From Clostridia bacterium (GTDB lineage Bacteria > Bacillota > Clostridia > Oscillospirales > CAG-272), in assembly GCA_017395885.1 (NCBI GenBank), contig JAFQNM010000249.1, positions 1 to 15,681 of the forward strand: a DNA stretch of 15,681 bases, read 5' to 3'. The notes beneath the pieces were generated by a model that was given only the letters and a program-made list of their open reading frames with translations, had not been told where the DNA came from and did not search any database. A program made the translations under genes and the position numbers. Positions 1-5,871 of this stretch are shown here, piece by piece; positions within the stretch are counted from its first letter, which is position 1; each line of letters opens with the position of its first letter.

Positions 1-745
1 CTTTACAGGAGAGGGAGAGGCCCTTGCTTGTGGAGTCCTTTTTGTCCTTTTTGGCGATGGCGGAAAGGACTATGGCGTTATCTCTGCAGCTTTTTGTAAT
101 AACCCCTATGCGGTCGAGGGATGATGCGAAGGCGATAAGACCGTAGCGGGATACGGCACCGTAGGTGGGGCACATTCCAACGCAGCCGCAAAAGGCTGCA
201 GGCTGGCGAACAGAGCCGCCCGTATCGCTTCCGAGGGCAAAGGGGGCAAGAGATGCGGCAACTGCCGCAGCACTTCCGCCCGAGGAGCCGCCCGGGGTCA
301 TTCTTTTGTTTAGGGGATTTTTGGTGCTTCCAAAGGCCGAGTTCCCTGTAGTGGAGCCCATGCCAAATTCGTCCATATTGGTCGTTCCCAGAAGAACTGA
401 GCCCTGCCTTTTGAGAAGGGAGACCGCAGTAGCATCGTAGGGAGAAGTATAGGTGGCGAGTATAGCACTGCCTGCCGTGGTGGGAAACTCTTTTGTGCAG
501 ATGTTGTTTTTCAGGCCGTAGGGGATGCCGCAAAGCAGAGGTGCATTTCCCTCTGCCAGCATTTTGTCGGCCTTTCTTGCCTGGCGGCGTGTCACCGTAT
601 TGTTAATGGATAAAAAAGCACAGAAATTTACCGTATCCGTATCCCGGATTTCACAAAAATAAGCCTCGCTGAGCTCTGAGGCACTGTACTCACCGTCTCT
701 CAGTGCACGGATATGGTCTGTGATGGTTCTTTCTAAAATGCTCAT
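1..745 (-). CDS. gatA: Glu-tRNA(Gln)/Asp-tRNA(Asn) amidotransferase subunit A, N-terminal part (cut by window edge)
   Basis: This is the amidase subunit of GatCAB, which converts misacylated Glu-tRNA(Gln) or Asp-tRNA(Asn) to the amidated form with ammonia from glutamine. The first 248 codons are present and the frame runs open off the left edge, so the C-terminal half is outside the window. The amidase signature is intact: Lys79 in GIPYGLKNN, the cis-Ser154 in PGGSSGGS (151-158) and nucleophile Ser178 in GSDTGGSVRQP. These are the spacings I recall for the Staphylococcus enzyme. The usual Asp after Lys79 is Asn here. The ATG overlaps the gatC stop by one base (TAATG), so the two are translationally coupled. 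gatB would be expected further left. Confidence 0.95.
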   Translation of the reverse strand, partial: MSILERTITDHIRALRDGEYSASELSEAYFCEIRDTDTVNFCAFLSINNTVTRRQARKADKMLAEGNAPLLCGIPYGLKNNICTKEFPTTAGSAILATYTSPYDATAVSLLKRQGSVLLGTTNMDEFGMGSTTGNSAFGSTKNPLNKRMTPGGSSGGSAAAVAASLAPFALGSDTGGSVRQPAAFCGCVGMCPTYGAVSRYGLIAFASSLDRIGVITKSCRDNAIVLSAIAKKDKKDSTSKGLSLSCK

Positions 746-1032
746 TATTCCACTACCCTCGGCACAGAAAAGCATCCTTCAACGGCAGAGCCTATGGGTG
801 CAACAGAGCGAATATCCTTGCAGCCTTTGCACCTTGAGGCCGTGTCCTCTCTGAGAGGGCAGGCGTCGGCAGACTCCTCTTCAGGGCAGGAGCCTGCCTG
901 CTCTATCCTTTTTGCAAAGGAAACTATTTTTTTCATATCCTCTTCAAAGCTTGCGGCCTCCTCCTCGCAGAGAGAGAGCCTTGCAAGGGCGGCAACTGCT
1001 CTTGTATCTATTGTGGCTTTGCAATCCTTCAT
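745..1032 (-). CDS. gatC: Glu-tRNA(Gln)/Asp-tRNA(Asn) amidotransferase subunit C
   Basis: GatC is the small subunit that wraps around and stabilises GatA in the amidotransferase. The 95-residue length and motifs fit: VAALARLSLCEEE near residues 13-25, PLRED at 59-63 and the closing FSVPRVVE. A purine-rich stretch (GGAAGGAAAGG) lies about 14 bases before the ATG. The gene is first of a gatCA(B) unit and overlaps gatA by one base. It is unusually rich in cysteine, with seven, including Cys49, Cys58 and a CKGC pair at 68-71 in the central linker, which could bind a metal; I do not regard that as normal for the family. I found no convincing promoter in the short gap after the upstream terminator. 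Confidence 0.95.
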   Translation of the reverse strand: MKDCKATIDTRAVAALARLSLCEEEAASFEEDMKKIVSFAKRIEQAGSCPEEESADACPLREDTASRCKGCKDIRSVAPIGSAVEGCFSVPRVVE

Positions 1033-1083
1033 TTTTTAGTTTAAGCCTTTCCTTCCGAAAACGGAAAAGATTTAAAATCAGGG

Positions 1084-1107
1084 AAAACCCCTGAGCTCAG
1101 GGGTTTT
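1084..1107 (-). terminator. Rho-independent terminator after the MATE gene
   Basis: This is a perfect 24-base palindrome: AAAACCCCTGAG followed by its reverse complement. It folds into a stem of about 10-11 pairs with the central bases as loop, and ends in T residues on both strands. It sits between the MATE stop and the gatC start, both minus strand, so it most likely ends the MATE transcript. Confidence 0.85.
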
Positions 1108-1128
1108 CGTTGCGATACGTTATTTTTA

Positions 1129-2613
1129 TCAGAGATCGTCAATGATGGCAGCTCTCTGACGGTCGTATTCCTCCGGGGTAAGCTTTCCCTCATCCAGCTT
1201 TTCCTTGAGGGCACGGAGCATTCCATCCTTGGTAGGCTCCTGCTCCAGGGGCTTTATGAGCCTGTTGTAGATATAGATGAACAGTACCGTGCAAAGCACA
1301 ACGGAGAAGCACTCCGCAATGGGGAAGGAGAGCCATATCTGCCAGACCTGACCGAAGCGGGCAAAGAGGTATGCGGTGGGGATAAGCACTACCAGCTGTC
1401 TCACAAAGGAAACGATCATGCTGAACAGGCCGTTTCCGAGAGCCTGGAAAACAGAGGAGATAACTATGCAGAAGCCTGCGAAAATAAAGTTCAGGCTGAT
1501 AAGTCTGAGAGCGGTCCTGCCCATTGTGAGGGTGAGGCCCTCGGCACGGAACATGGAGAGGAGAAGATCAGCCCCCAGCTGGAACACCAGAATGCCGATA
1601 AGCATTATGGATACTGCCGTAATAACGGAGAGGCGTATGGTCTTGATTATTCTTTCCTTGCTTCTTGCACCGTAGTTATAGGCAATGATCGGCACCATAC
1701 CGTTGTTGAGGCCGATAACGGGCATAATGAGGAAGCTCTGAAGCTTATAGTATATGCCGAAAACAGTAGTGGCAACTACTCCGTTCTTAACGGAGAAGAG
1801 GATGCTGTTCATAAAATAGTTCATAATGGAGCCGATGGCTACCATTATTACGGAGGGGAGACCCACTATGAGGATCTTTATAATAAGCTTTTTGTGAAGC
1901 TTAAAGTCGGGAAGCTTTATACGGAGCTCCTTGTTTGCCGTGAAATGGAAGAGGGCGGCGCAAAGTGCAGAGCACATCTGGCCTATAACGGTTGCAACGG
2001 CCGCACCCTTGATGCCCATTGCGGGAATGCCCAAAAAGCCGAAGATGAGGATAGGGTCAAGAATGATGTTGATGATGGCGCCAACAGCCTGAGCTGCCAT
2101 AGACTGGATCATTTTGCCCGTGCTCTGGAGGAGCTTTTCAAAGGCTATCTGAATAAAGAGGCCGAAGGAGAATACGCAGCAGATGGAAAGGTATTCAACG
2201 CCTCTCTCGATGATATAGGTCTCATCAGTCTGGCTCTCCATAAAGGGCCGGGCTCCGAAAAGGCCGATTAAAACGAAGATAAGGCTGCATACAAGCTCCA
2301 GCATAAGGCCCTGAGCGGCAGCTCTGGAGGCTCTTTTGGGGTTCTTTTCTCCAAGACTTTTCGATATAAGCGTGGTGACACCTACTCCGATGCCTGTGCC
2401 GAAGGCGATCATCAGATTCTGGATGGGAAAGGCGGCAGAAACGGCGGTAAGCTCAAGCTGAGTCTCGCTTATTCTTGCAACGAAAATGCTGTCCACCACG
2501 TTGTAAAGCGCCTGAACAAGCATAGAGAGCATCATGGGAACGGACATGGTCAGCAGCAGGCTGCCCACAGGCTTTGTTCCCATCTTGTTTTCTTTTATAG
2601 CAGCAGAACTCAA
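1129..2613 (-). CDS. MATE family efflux transporter with C-terminal SHOCT-like tail
   Basis: This is a multidrug and toxin extrusion (MATE) antiporter of the inner membrane, 494 residues. The N-terminus carries the family pattern of a Pro-containing first helix (VPMMLSMLVQALYNVVDSIFVAR), and about twelve hydrophobic helices follow, such as SIMLIGILVFQLGADLLLSM. The start is TTG at 2613: AAGGAG lies 7 bases upstream, and the next Met (residue 11) has no such site. Residues about 464-491, LKEKLDEGKLTPEEYDRQRA, resemble a SHOCT domain, a short C-terminal oligomerisation module that is odd on a MATE protein. A strong sigma-A promoter and a palindrome precede it. The divergent neighbour is an HTH gene that could be its regulator. 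The transported substrate cannot be told from sequence. Confidence 0.93.
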   Translation of the reverse strand: MSSAAIKENKMGTKPVGSLLLTMSVPMMLSMLVQALYNVVDSIFVARISETQLELTAVSAAFPIQNLMIAFGTGIGVGVTTLISKSLGEKNPKRASRAAAQGLMLELVCSLIFVLIGLFGARPFMESQTDETYIIERGVEYLSICCVFSFGLFIQIAFEKLLQSTGKMIQSMAAQAVGAIINIILDPILIFGFLGIPAMGIKGAAVATVIGQMCSALCAALFHFTANKELRIKLPDFKLHKKLIIKILIVGLPSVIMVAIGSIMNYFMNSILFSVKNGVVATTVFGIYYKLQSFLIMPVIGLNNGMVPIIAYNYGARSKERIIKTIRLSVITAVSIMLIGILVFQLGADLLLSMFRAEGLTLTMGRTALRLISLNFIFAGFCIVISSVFQALGNGLFSMIVSFVRQLVVLIPTAYLFARFGQVWQIWLSFPIAECFSVVLCTVLFIYIYNRLIKPLEQEPTKDGMLRALKEKLDEGKLTPEEYDRQRAAIIDDL

Positions 2614-2625
2614 TTATTTTCTCCT

Positions 2626-2640
2626 TAATAACAGTTATTA
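2626..2640. promoter_or_regulatory. Palindromic candidate operator in the MATE leader
   Basis: This is a perfect 7+1+7 palindrome, taataacagttatta, between the MATE -10 box and its ribosome binding site. It begins about 10 bases after the expected transcription start. The position suits a repressor operator, and the divergent HTH gene is one candidate ligand. Chance is possible in AT-rich DNA. Confidence 0.35.
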
Positions 2641-2656
2641 TTCCATAGTTATCTTC

Positions 2657-2685
2657 ATTTTACTACTTTACGATACCTTTGTCAA
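2657..2685 (-). promoter_or_regulatory. Sigma-A promoter of the MATE gene
   Basis: On the minus strand a perfect -35 TTGACA (2685-2680) is followed by a 17-base spacer and a -10 TAAAAT (2662-2657). The expected start of transcription is near 2650, giving a leader of about 37 bases. Confidence 0.85.
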
Positions 2686-2736
2686 CGAAGGAAAGAGCAT
2701 AATTTGCAAAAAACTATGGAAAAAGGGGCGAGGATG

Positions 2737-2745
2737 TGGTATACT
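2737..2745 (+). promoter_or_regulatory. Extended -10 promoter of the HTH/LRR unit
   Basis: TGGTATACT matches an extended -10 element (TGn plus TATACT at 2740-2745). The -35 position, 17 bases further up, reads TGGAAA and is weak, as is usual for extended -10 promoters. Transcription would start near 2752, just ahead of the AGGAGG that serves the HTH gene. It diverges from the MATE promoter. Confidence 0.55.
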
Positions 2746-2773
2746 TAATCAGTTATGAAAAGGAGGGCAAAAA

Positions 2774-3274
2774 ATGAGCCCTATTAATAAAAGGATAAAG
2801 GAAGCCGTTGAAAGATCCGGTCTTACCTACAGCGAAATAGAAGCGGCCCTTTCTCTTGAGGCGGGCACCGTTGAAAAATGGGTGCTGGGAAAAGAGGAGC
2901 CCGATACGCAAACGGTGAAGGAGCTTGCTCCCGTTATAAAAACAACGGCAGATAAGCTGCTTTTCGGAGTGGAAAGGATAGGAGAGATGAAGGCCATGTT
3001 TCCGAACGATGCAAAGCCTGCCCCCACCCCCATGTCCGACTGGAGGTTTCTCTGCGGCTCGGTGGCTGTTTTCACGGGTGTGGCGGGAATACTTCTCCTC
3101 GTTATGAGGTATGCGGCAAGCGGCATCGGCTTTGCAGAGCTTTTTGAGGTTGCCACCGTTCCGGTCATTGCACTGTCCGCTCTTGCCGTAACGGGAATCA
3201 TCGGCTGTGTTTTTGCCTGCATTTCAGGCGTTGGCGAAAAGAAAAAGAAGAATAACAAAAAGGGCGAAAAATGA
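2774..3274 (+). CDS. Membrane-anchored Xre-type helix-turn-helix protein
   Basis: This 166-residue protein has an N-terminal Xre-like DNA-binding region (about 1-66): IKEAVERSGLTYSEIEAAL, then a recognition-helix-like AGTVEKWVLGKEEPD, and a following helix reaching KLLFG. A Pro-rich linker (about 78-88) leads to two membrane helices (about 91-113 and 126-152) and a lysine-rich cytoplasmic end. The start is supported by AGGAGG 7 bases before the ATG. It is the first gene of a unit with the LRR gene 23 bases downstream, and it diverges from the MATE gene. It may be a transcription factor tied to the membrane that senses envelope state; its target genes are not known from sequence, though both neighbours are candidates. 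Confidence 0.8.
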   Translation: MSPINKRIKEAVERSGLTYSEIEAALSLEAGTVEKWVLGKEEPDTQTVKELAPVIKTTADKLLFGVERIGEMKAMFPNDAKPAPTPMSDWRFLCGSVAVFTGVAGILLLVMRYAASGIGFAELFEVATVPVIALSALAVTGIIGCVFACISGVGEKKKKNNKKGEK

Positions 3275-3297
3275 TCGGTCTGCCCTGAGAGGTTTTT

Positions 3298-4758
3298 ATG
3301 AAGGAAACTAAAAAGCAAAGAGCCCTGAGAAAAAGAGAAAAGCAGGCTCTTGAGGAAAAATTGCTTCTTGAAAAGAAGAAAAAGAGAAAAAAGACAGCCG
3401 TTGCGGTAACGGCCTGTGTGCTTGCGGCGCTGGCTTTGGGCCTCGGCATATTCTTTGCTGTGAGAGCAACGTTCTTTTCTGAGGATGCTGTTTTCAAAAG
3501 AACGGTCAAAGAGCTCACTGCCGAAAAGAATTTCGAGGGTAGCCCTCTTGAAAAGGCCGTCCTCTCCGAGGGTGATTTTCTCTATGCCCTTTATGAGGAC
3601 GGAAGCGTTACTCTTTCCCGCTATACGGGAGAGGAGACTGCGGTGGTCATACCCGATGAGCTGAACGGCTGCCCCGTTGTTGCCGTCGGTCAGAACTGCT
3701 TTACCACAGAGCCCCCCGTCAGGGAGATCACTCTCGGTAAAAACATTAAGCATTTTGAGAGCTTTGCCTTCCAGAATGCAGGCATATCCCATATAGAGAT
3801 CCCCACCGGAGCCACGGTCATCAAGGAGGGAACCTTCGTTGGCTGCAGCTCACTTAAGAGCATCACTGTCCCCGATACGGTGAAGGAGATCGAGTCGGGA
3901 GCCTTCTATCTTTGCTCCTCTCTCGAGGAGGTGACCCTTTTCGAGGGCCTTGAAAAAATAGGCTCCTATGCCTTCGGCAGCTGCTCTGCGCTTGAGAGCA
4001 TCATCATCCCCGAGGGGGTAACTGCTATTGATGAGCACGCCTTCTCCGTTTGCTCAGCTCTCGGCTCTGTAAGCCTTCCCGAAAGCCTTGAAGCTCTCGG
4101 CGGCTATGCCTTCAACGAGTGCACGTCTCTCAAGACCGTCAAGATCCCCGAAAAAATAAAGGGGCTGCCTGAGGCTCTGTTCAATAACTGTACCGCTCTT
4201 GAGTCGGTCAGCCTGCCTGAGGGCCTTGAGAGCATAGGCCTTGCCGCCTTCTATTATTGCGAGGCGCTTAAGAGCGTTTCCATTCCTGAAAGCGTTAAGG
4301 AAATGGGAGATTACGTGTTCTGCCACTGTATTTCTCTTGATAATACCTTCCTTCCCCGGGGTCTTGAAAAGCTGGGAGAGTACGTTTTCTCAGATTGTAC
4401 GTCTCTCACTGCAATGTATATCCCCCCTGCAATAAAGGATATTCCTGCATATACCTATGCAAGCTGTGAGTCTCTTGCGGAAATAGTTATCCCTGAGGGA
4501 ACGGTATCCATCGGCCATTATGCCTTCACCAGCTGTAATACCGTTAAGCGAGTAACGGTGCCTGTGGGGGTTGAGTCTATCGGCATCTGTGCCTTTGCGG
4601 GAATGGAGAGCGTTCTTTCCGTAGACGTGCCCATAACCGTGACCAGCATAGGAGAGGGAGCCTTTGTTGATTCGCCTGAGCTGGTTCTGCGCTGCTCGGA
4701 GGATTCCTTTGCATGGGAATATGCCGCAGAATATAAGGTAAAGGCGGAAAAACAGTAA
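3298..4758 (+). CDS. Membrane-anchored BspA-like leucine-rich-repeat (LRR_5) protein
   Basis: This 486-residue protein has a highly charged Lys/Arg/Glu-rich N-terminus (1-32, likely helical), one membrane helix (about 33-56), a spacer region (about 60-140), and 14 tandem repeats of 22-23 residues (141-461) with the BspA/LRR_5 pattern L-x-x-V-x-I-P-x-x-V-x-x-I-G-x-x-A-F-x-x-C-x-S. A short cap follows. There is no LPXTG motif or cleavable signal, so the expected form is a type II anchor with the repeats outside the cell. Such repeats mediate binding to proteins or surfaces in gut and oral bacteria; the ligand here is unknown. The ATG has only a modest AGAGG 5 bases upstream. It follows the HTH gene by 23 bases and is probably co-transcribed. 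No clear terminator follows it. Confidence 0.88.
   Translation: MKETKKQRALRKREKQALEEKLLLEKKKKRKKTAVAVTACVLAALALGLGIFFAVRATFFSEDAVFKRTVKELTAEKNFEGSPLEKAVLSEGDFLYALYEDGSVTLSRYTGEETAVVIPDELNGCPVVAVGQNCFTTEPPVREITLGKNIKHFESFAFQNAGISHIEIPTGATVIKEGTFVGCSSLKSITVPDTVKEIESGAFYLCSSLEEVTLFEGLEKIGSYAFGSCSALESIIIPEGVTAIDEHAFSVCSALGSVSLPESLEALGGYAFNECTSLKTVKIPEKIKGLPEALFNNCTALESVSLPEGLESIGLAAFYYCEALKSVSIPESVKEMGDYVFCHCISLDNTFLPRGLEKLGEYVFSDCTSLTAMYIPPAIKDIPAYTYASCESLAEIVIPEGTVSIGHYAFTSCNTVKRVTVPVGVESIGICAFAGMESVLSVDVPITVTSIGEGAFVDSPELVLRCSEDSFAWEYAAEYKVKAEKQ
3718..4680 (+). repeat. Fourteen tandem LRR_5 coding repeats of 66-69 bases
   Basis: These encode residues 141-461 of the LRR protein: one 22-residue unit followed by thirteen of 23 residues. 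Each holds the core IP...I(G)...AF...C.SL. The repeats have diverged at DNA level, so they are not a recent expansion. The Cys near the end of each unit is kept in most copies but lost in units 1, 13 and 14. Confidence 0.85.
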
Positions 4759-4816
4759 ATTTTTGGCAAAAATCGAAAATTAATTCCCCTTTTGAAAAAT
4801 AGTTTCAAAAAAGGAC

Positions 4817-4846
4817 TTGACAAAAAGGGGCAACGGTATGTATAAT
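4817..4846 (+). promoter_or_regulatory. Strong sigma-A promoter of the rpmH block
   Basis: A perfect TTGACA (4817-4822) is followed by an 18-base spacer and a perfect TATAAT (4841-4846). A-tracts directly upstream (4795-4812) resemble an UP element. Transcription should start near 4853, giving a leader of about 76 bases for rpmH. Confidence 0.9.
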
Positions 4847-4864
4847 AATGGATGCCTATGCGAT

Positions 4865-4878
4865 GGGACGATCGTCCC
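4865..4878 (+). other. Perfect palindrome in the rpmH leader
   Basis: GGGACGATCGTCCC lies 12-26 bases into the predicted rpmH transcript. It could be a 5-pair hairpin with a GATC loop that stabilises the leader, or a protein-binding site on DNA near the start. It has no T-tract and is not a terminator. Confidence 0.4.
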
Positions 4879-4928
4879 TGTTAAATTGAAATTGATAATT
4901 TTTCCATAAACTTTAAGGAGGTGCGAAT

Positions 4929-5063
4929 ATGCTTAGAACATATCAGCCCAAGAAGCGCCAGAGAAAGAAGGAGCATGGCTTCAGAAAGAGAATGAAGACC
5001 GCTGACGGCAGAAAAGTACTCAAGAGACGTCGTGCAAAGGGCAGAGCAAGACTTACTCACTAA
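4929..5063 (+). CDS. rpmH: 50S ribosomal protein L34
   Basis: This 44-residue, very basic protein of the large ribosomal subunit has the standard family length. It starts [18 protein letters not shown], continues through the L34 signature [19 protein letters not shown], and ends GRARLTH. The ribosome binding site AAGGAGGTG (4915-4923) is nearly ideal at about 6-7 bases from the ATG. It is the first gene of the rpmH-rnpA-yidD-yidC-jag block and has its own consensus promoter. In most Firmicutes dnaA lies upstream on the opposite side of oriC. Here the LRR gene is upstream instead, and I saw no cluster of DnaA boxes in the gap. Confidence 0.97.
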   Translation: MLRTYQPKKRQRKKEHGFRKRMKTADGRKVLKRRRAKGRARLTH

Positions 5064-5089
5064 GTTTTTGCGTGTCTGAACAAGGCCCG

Positions 5090-5182
5090 GCGTCGGTCAA
5101 AGACTTCGGCTTTCGAGGACTTGGAAAATGACCGACTACCTCCGACGCAGTTCCGCAACCCGGACCGTTTCGGAGGTTTTTT
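5090..5182 (+). terminator. Terminator with competing hairpins (attenuator-like) between rpmH and rnpA
   Basis: An intrinsic terminator is formed by ACCTCCGA (5138-5145) pairing with TCGGAGGT (5170-5177), with an inner TCCG/CGGA stem and a run of six T to 5182. Just upstream, GTCGGTCA (5092-5099) pairs perfectly with TGACCGAC (5129-5136), and this hairpin can coexist with the terminator. A third pairing, GCGTCGG (5090-5096) with CCGACGC (5142-5148), uses bases of both and would exclude them. This is the layout of an attenuator. At minimum, partial termination here would keep L34 mRNA in excess over the RNase P protein message. The triggering signal, if any, is unknown. Confidence 0.65.
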
Positions 5183-5207
5183 ATTGAAAAATTCCGGAGG
5201 TAAGAGC

Positions 5208-5612
5208 GTGAAGCAAACGGCAATAAGTGAAAATCATCTGTACCGCAAGGCTTATCAGGGCGGCAGACGTGCCGCGGCCGCAACCCTTTGCGTGTATGTT
5301 CTTCGGGATAAGAAAGCAAACTATCTGAAAAAGGCAAATCCCGAAAAAAAGCTTGTCAACCGCGTGGGAATAGCAGCCTCAAAGAAGATCGGAGGCGCCG
5401 TAGAGAGAAACCGTGCAAAGAGAGTGATACGAGAGGCGTATCGCCTGATAGACACGGGCATAGGCATAAAAAAGGGCAACCTTGTTGTTATAGCGGCGAG
5501 GAGCGCGGCTACGGTATCTAAAATGCAGGACGTTATGCGTGACTTGCAGTATGCCCTGAAGCGGCTTGATATGCTTGAAGACAATCAAAAAAAGGAAAGC
5601 GATAATGCTTAA
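5208..5612 (+). CDS. rnpA: Ribonuclease P protein component
   Basis: This is the protein subunit of RNase P, which helps the catalytic RNA bind and trim the 5' leaders of precursor tRNAs. The product is 134 residues. The hallmark RNR segment ERNRAKRVIREAYR is at 66-79, preceded by VGIAASKKIGGAV. I place the start at GTG 5208 because CCGGAGG lies 7 bases before it. A longer open frame from 5121 would run through the terminator hairpin and adds non-family residues. A Lys-rich loop (about 34-50) makes it slightly longer than many homologues. It overlaps yidD by 8 bases. Expression is probably limited by the hairpins upstream. Confidence 0.95.
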   Translation: MKQTAISENHLYRKAYQGGRRAAAATLCVYVLRDKKANYLKKANPEKKLVNRVGIAASKKIGGAVERNRAKRVIREAYRLIDTGIGIKKGNLVVIAARSAATVSKMQDVMRDLQYALKRLDMLEDNQKKESDNA

Positions 5613-5871
5613 GCGGATTGTTCTTTGGCCGGTAAGGATGTACCGGCGCTATATTTCCCCCCTGTTTCCACCCTGCTGCAGGTTCACACCGACCTGCTCA
5701 CAGTATTGCCTTGATGCGGTGGAGGAGTGGGGAGTTATCCGAGGCCTTGCCATGACCGTGTGGCGCATAATGAGATGCAACCCGTGGTCAAAGGGAGGCC
5801 ATGACCCCGTTCCCGAAAACCCAAAAAAGAGGAACAAGAAAATAAAAACGAAAGAAACAGAAAATGAATAA
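5605..5871 (+). CDS. yidD: Membrane protein insertion efficiency factor YidD
   Basis: This small membrane-associated protein assists YidC in inserting proteins into the membrane. It has 88 residues. The family signature is complete: YRRYISPLFPPCCRFTPTCS with the Cys residues, then RGLAMTVWRIMRCNPWSKGG and HDPVP. The ATG at 5605 is preferred over an upstream in-frame ATG inside rnpA because the shared motif starts just after it and AAAGGAAAG lies about 8 bases upstream. It overlaps rnpA by 8 bases and yidC by 8 bases, so the three are tightly coupled. The C-terminus has a Lys-rich tail. Confidence 0.96.
   Translation: MLKRIVLWPVRMYRRYISPLFPPCCRFTPTCSQYCLDAVEEWGVIRGLAMTVWRIMRCNPWSKGGHDPVPENPKKRNKKIKTKETENE

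Noticed and set aside
78..533. 151-codon open frame on the minus strand within gatA
   Set aside because: It is out of frame with the gatA amidase signature, which is unambiguous on the same strand.
1053..1066. TTCCG-AAAA-CGGAA hairpin in the gatC leader
   Set aside because: Five pairs only, without a T-tract or clear place in a regulatory design.
2827..3792. 321-codon open frame on the minus strand across the HTH and LRR genes
   Set aside because: It spans two well-supported genes and the gap between them; its sequence is Phe/Ser/Lys low complexity.
4790..4810. TTTTGAAA/TTTCAAAA hairpin after the LRR gene as a terminator
   Set aside because: The stem is AT-rich and is followed by AAGGACTTGACA with no T-tract; an UP element for rpmH is a better reading.
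4848..4889. Short open frame of 13 codons in the rpmH leader
   Set aside because: Its ATG lies before the expected transcription start and there is no ribosome binding site.
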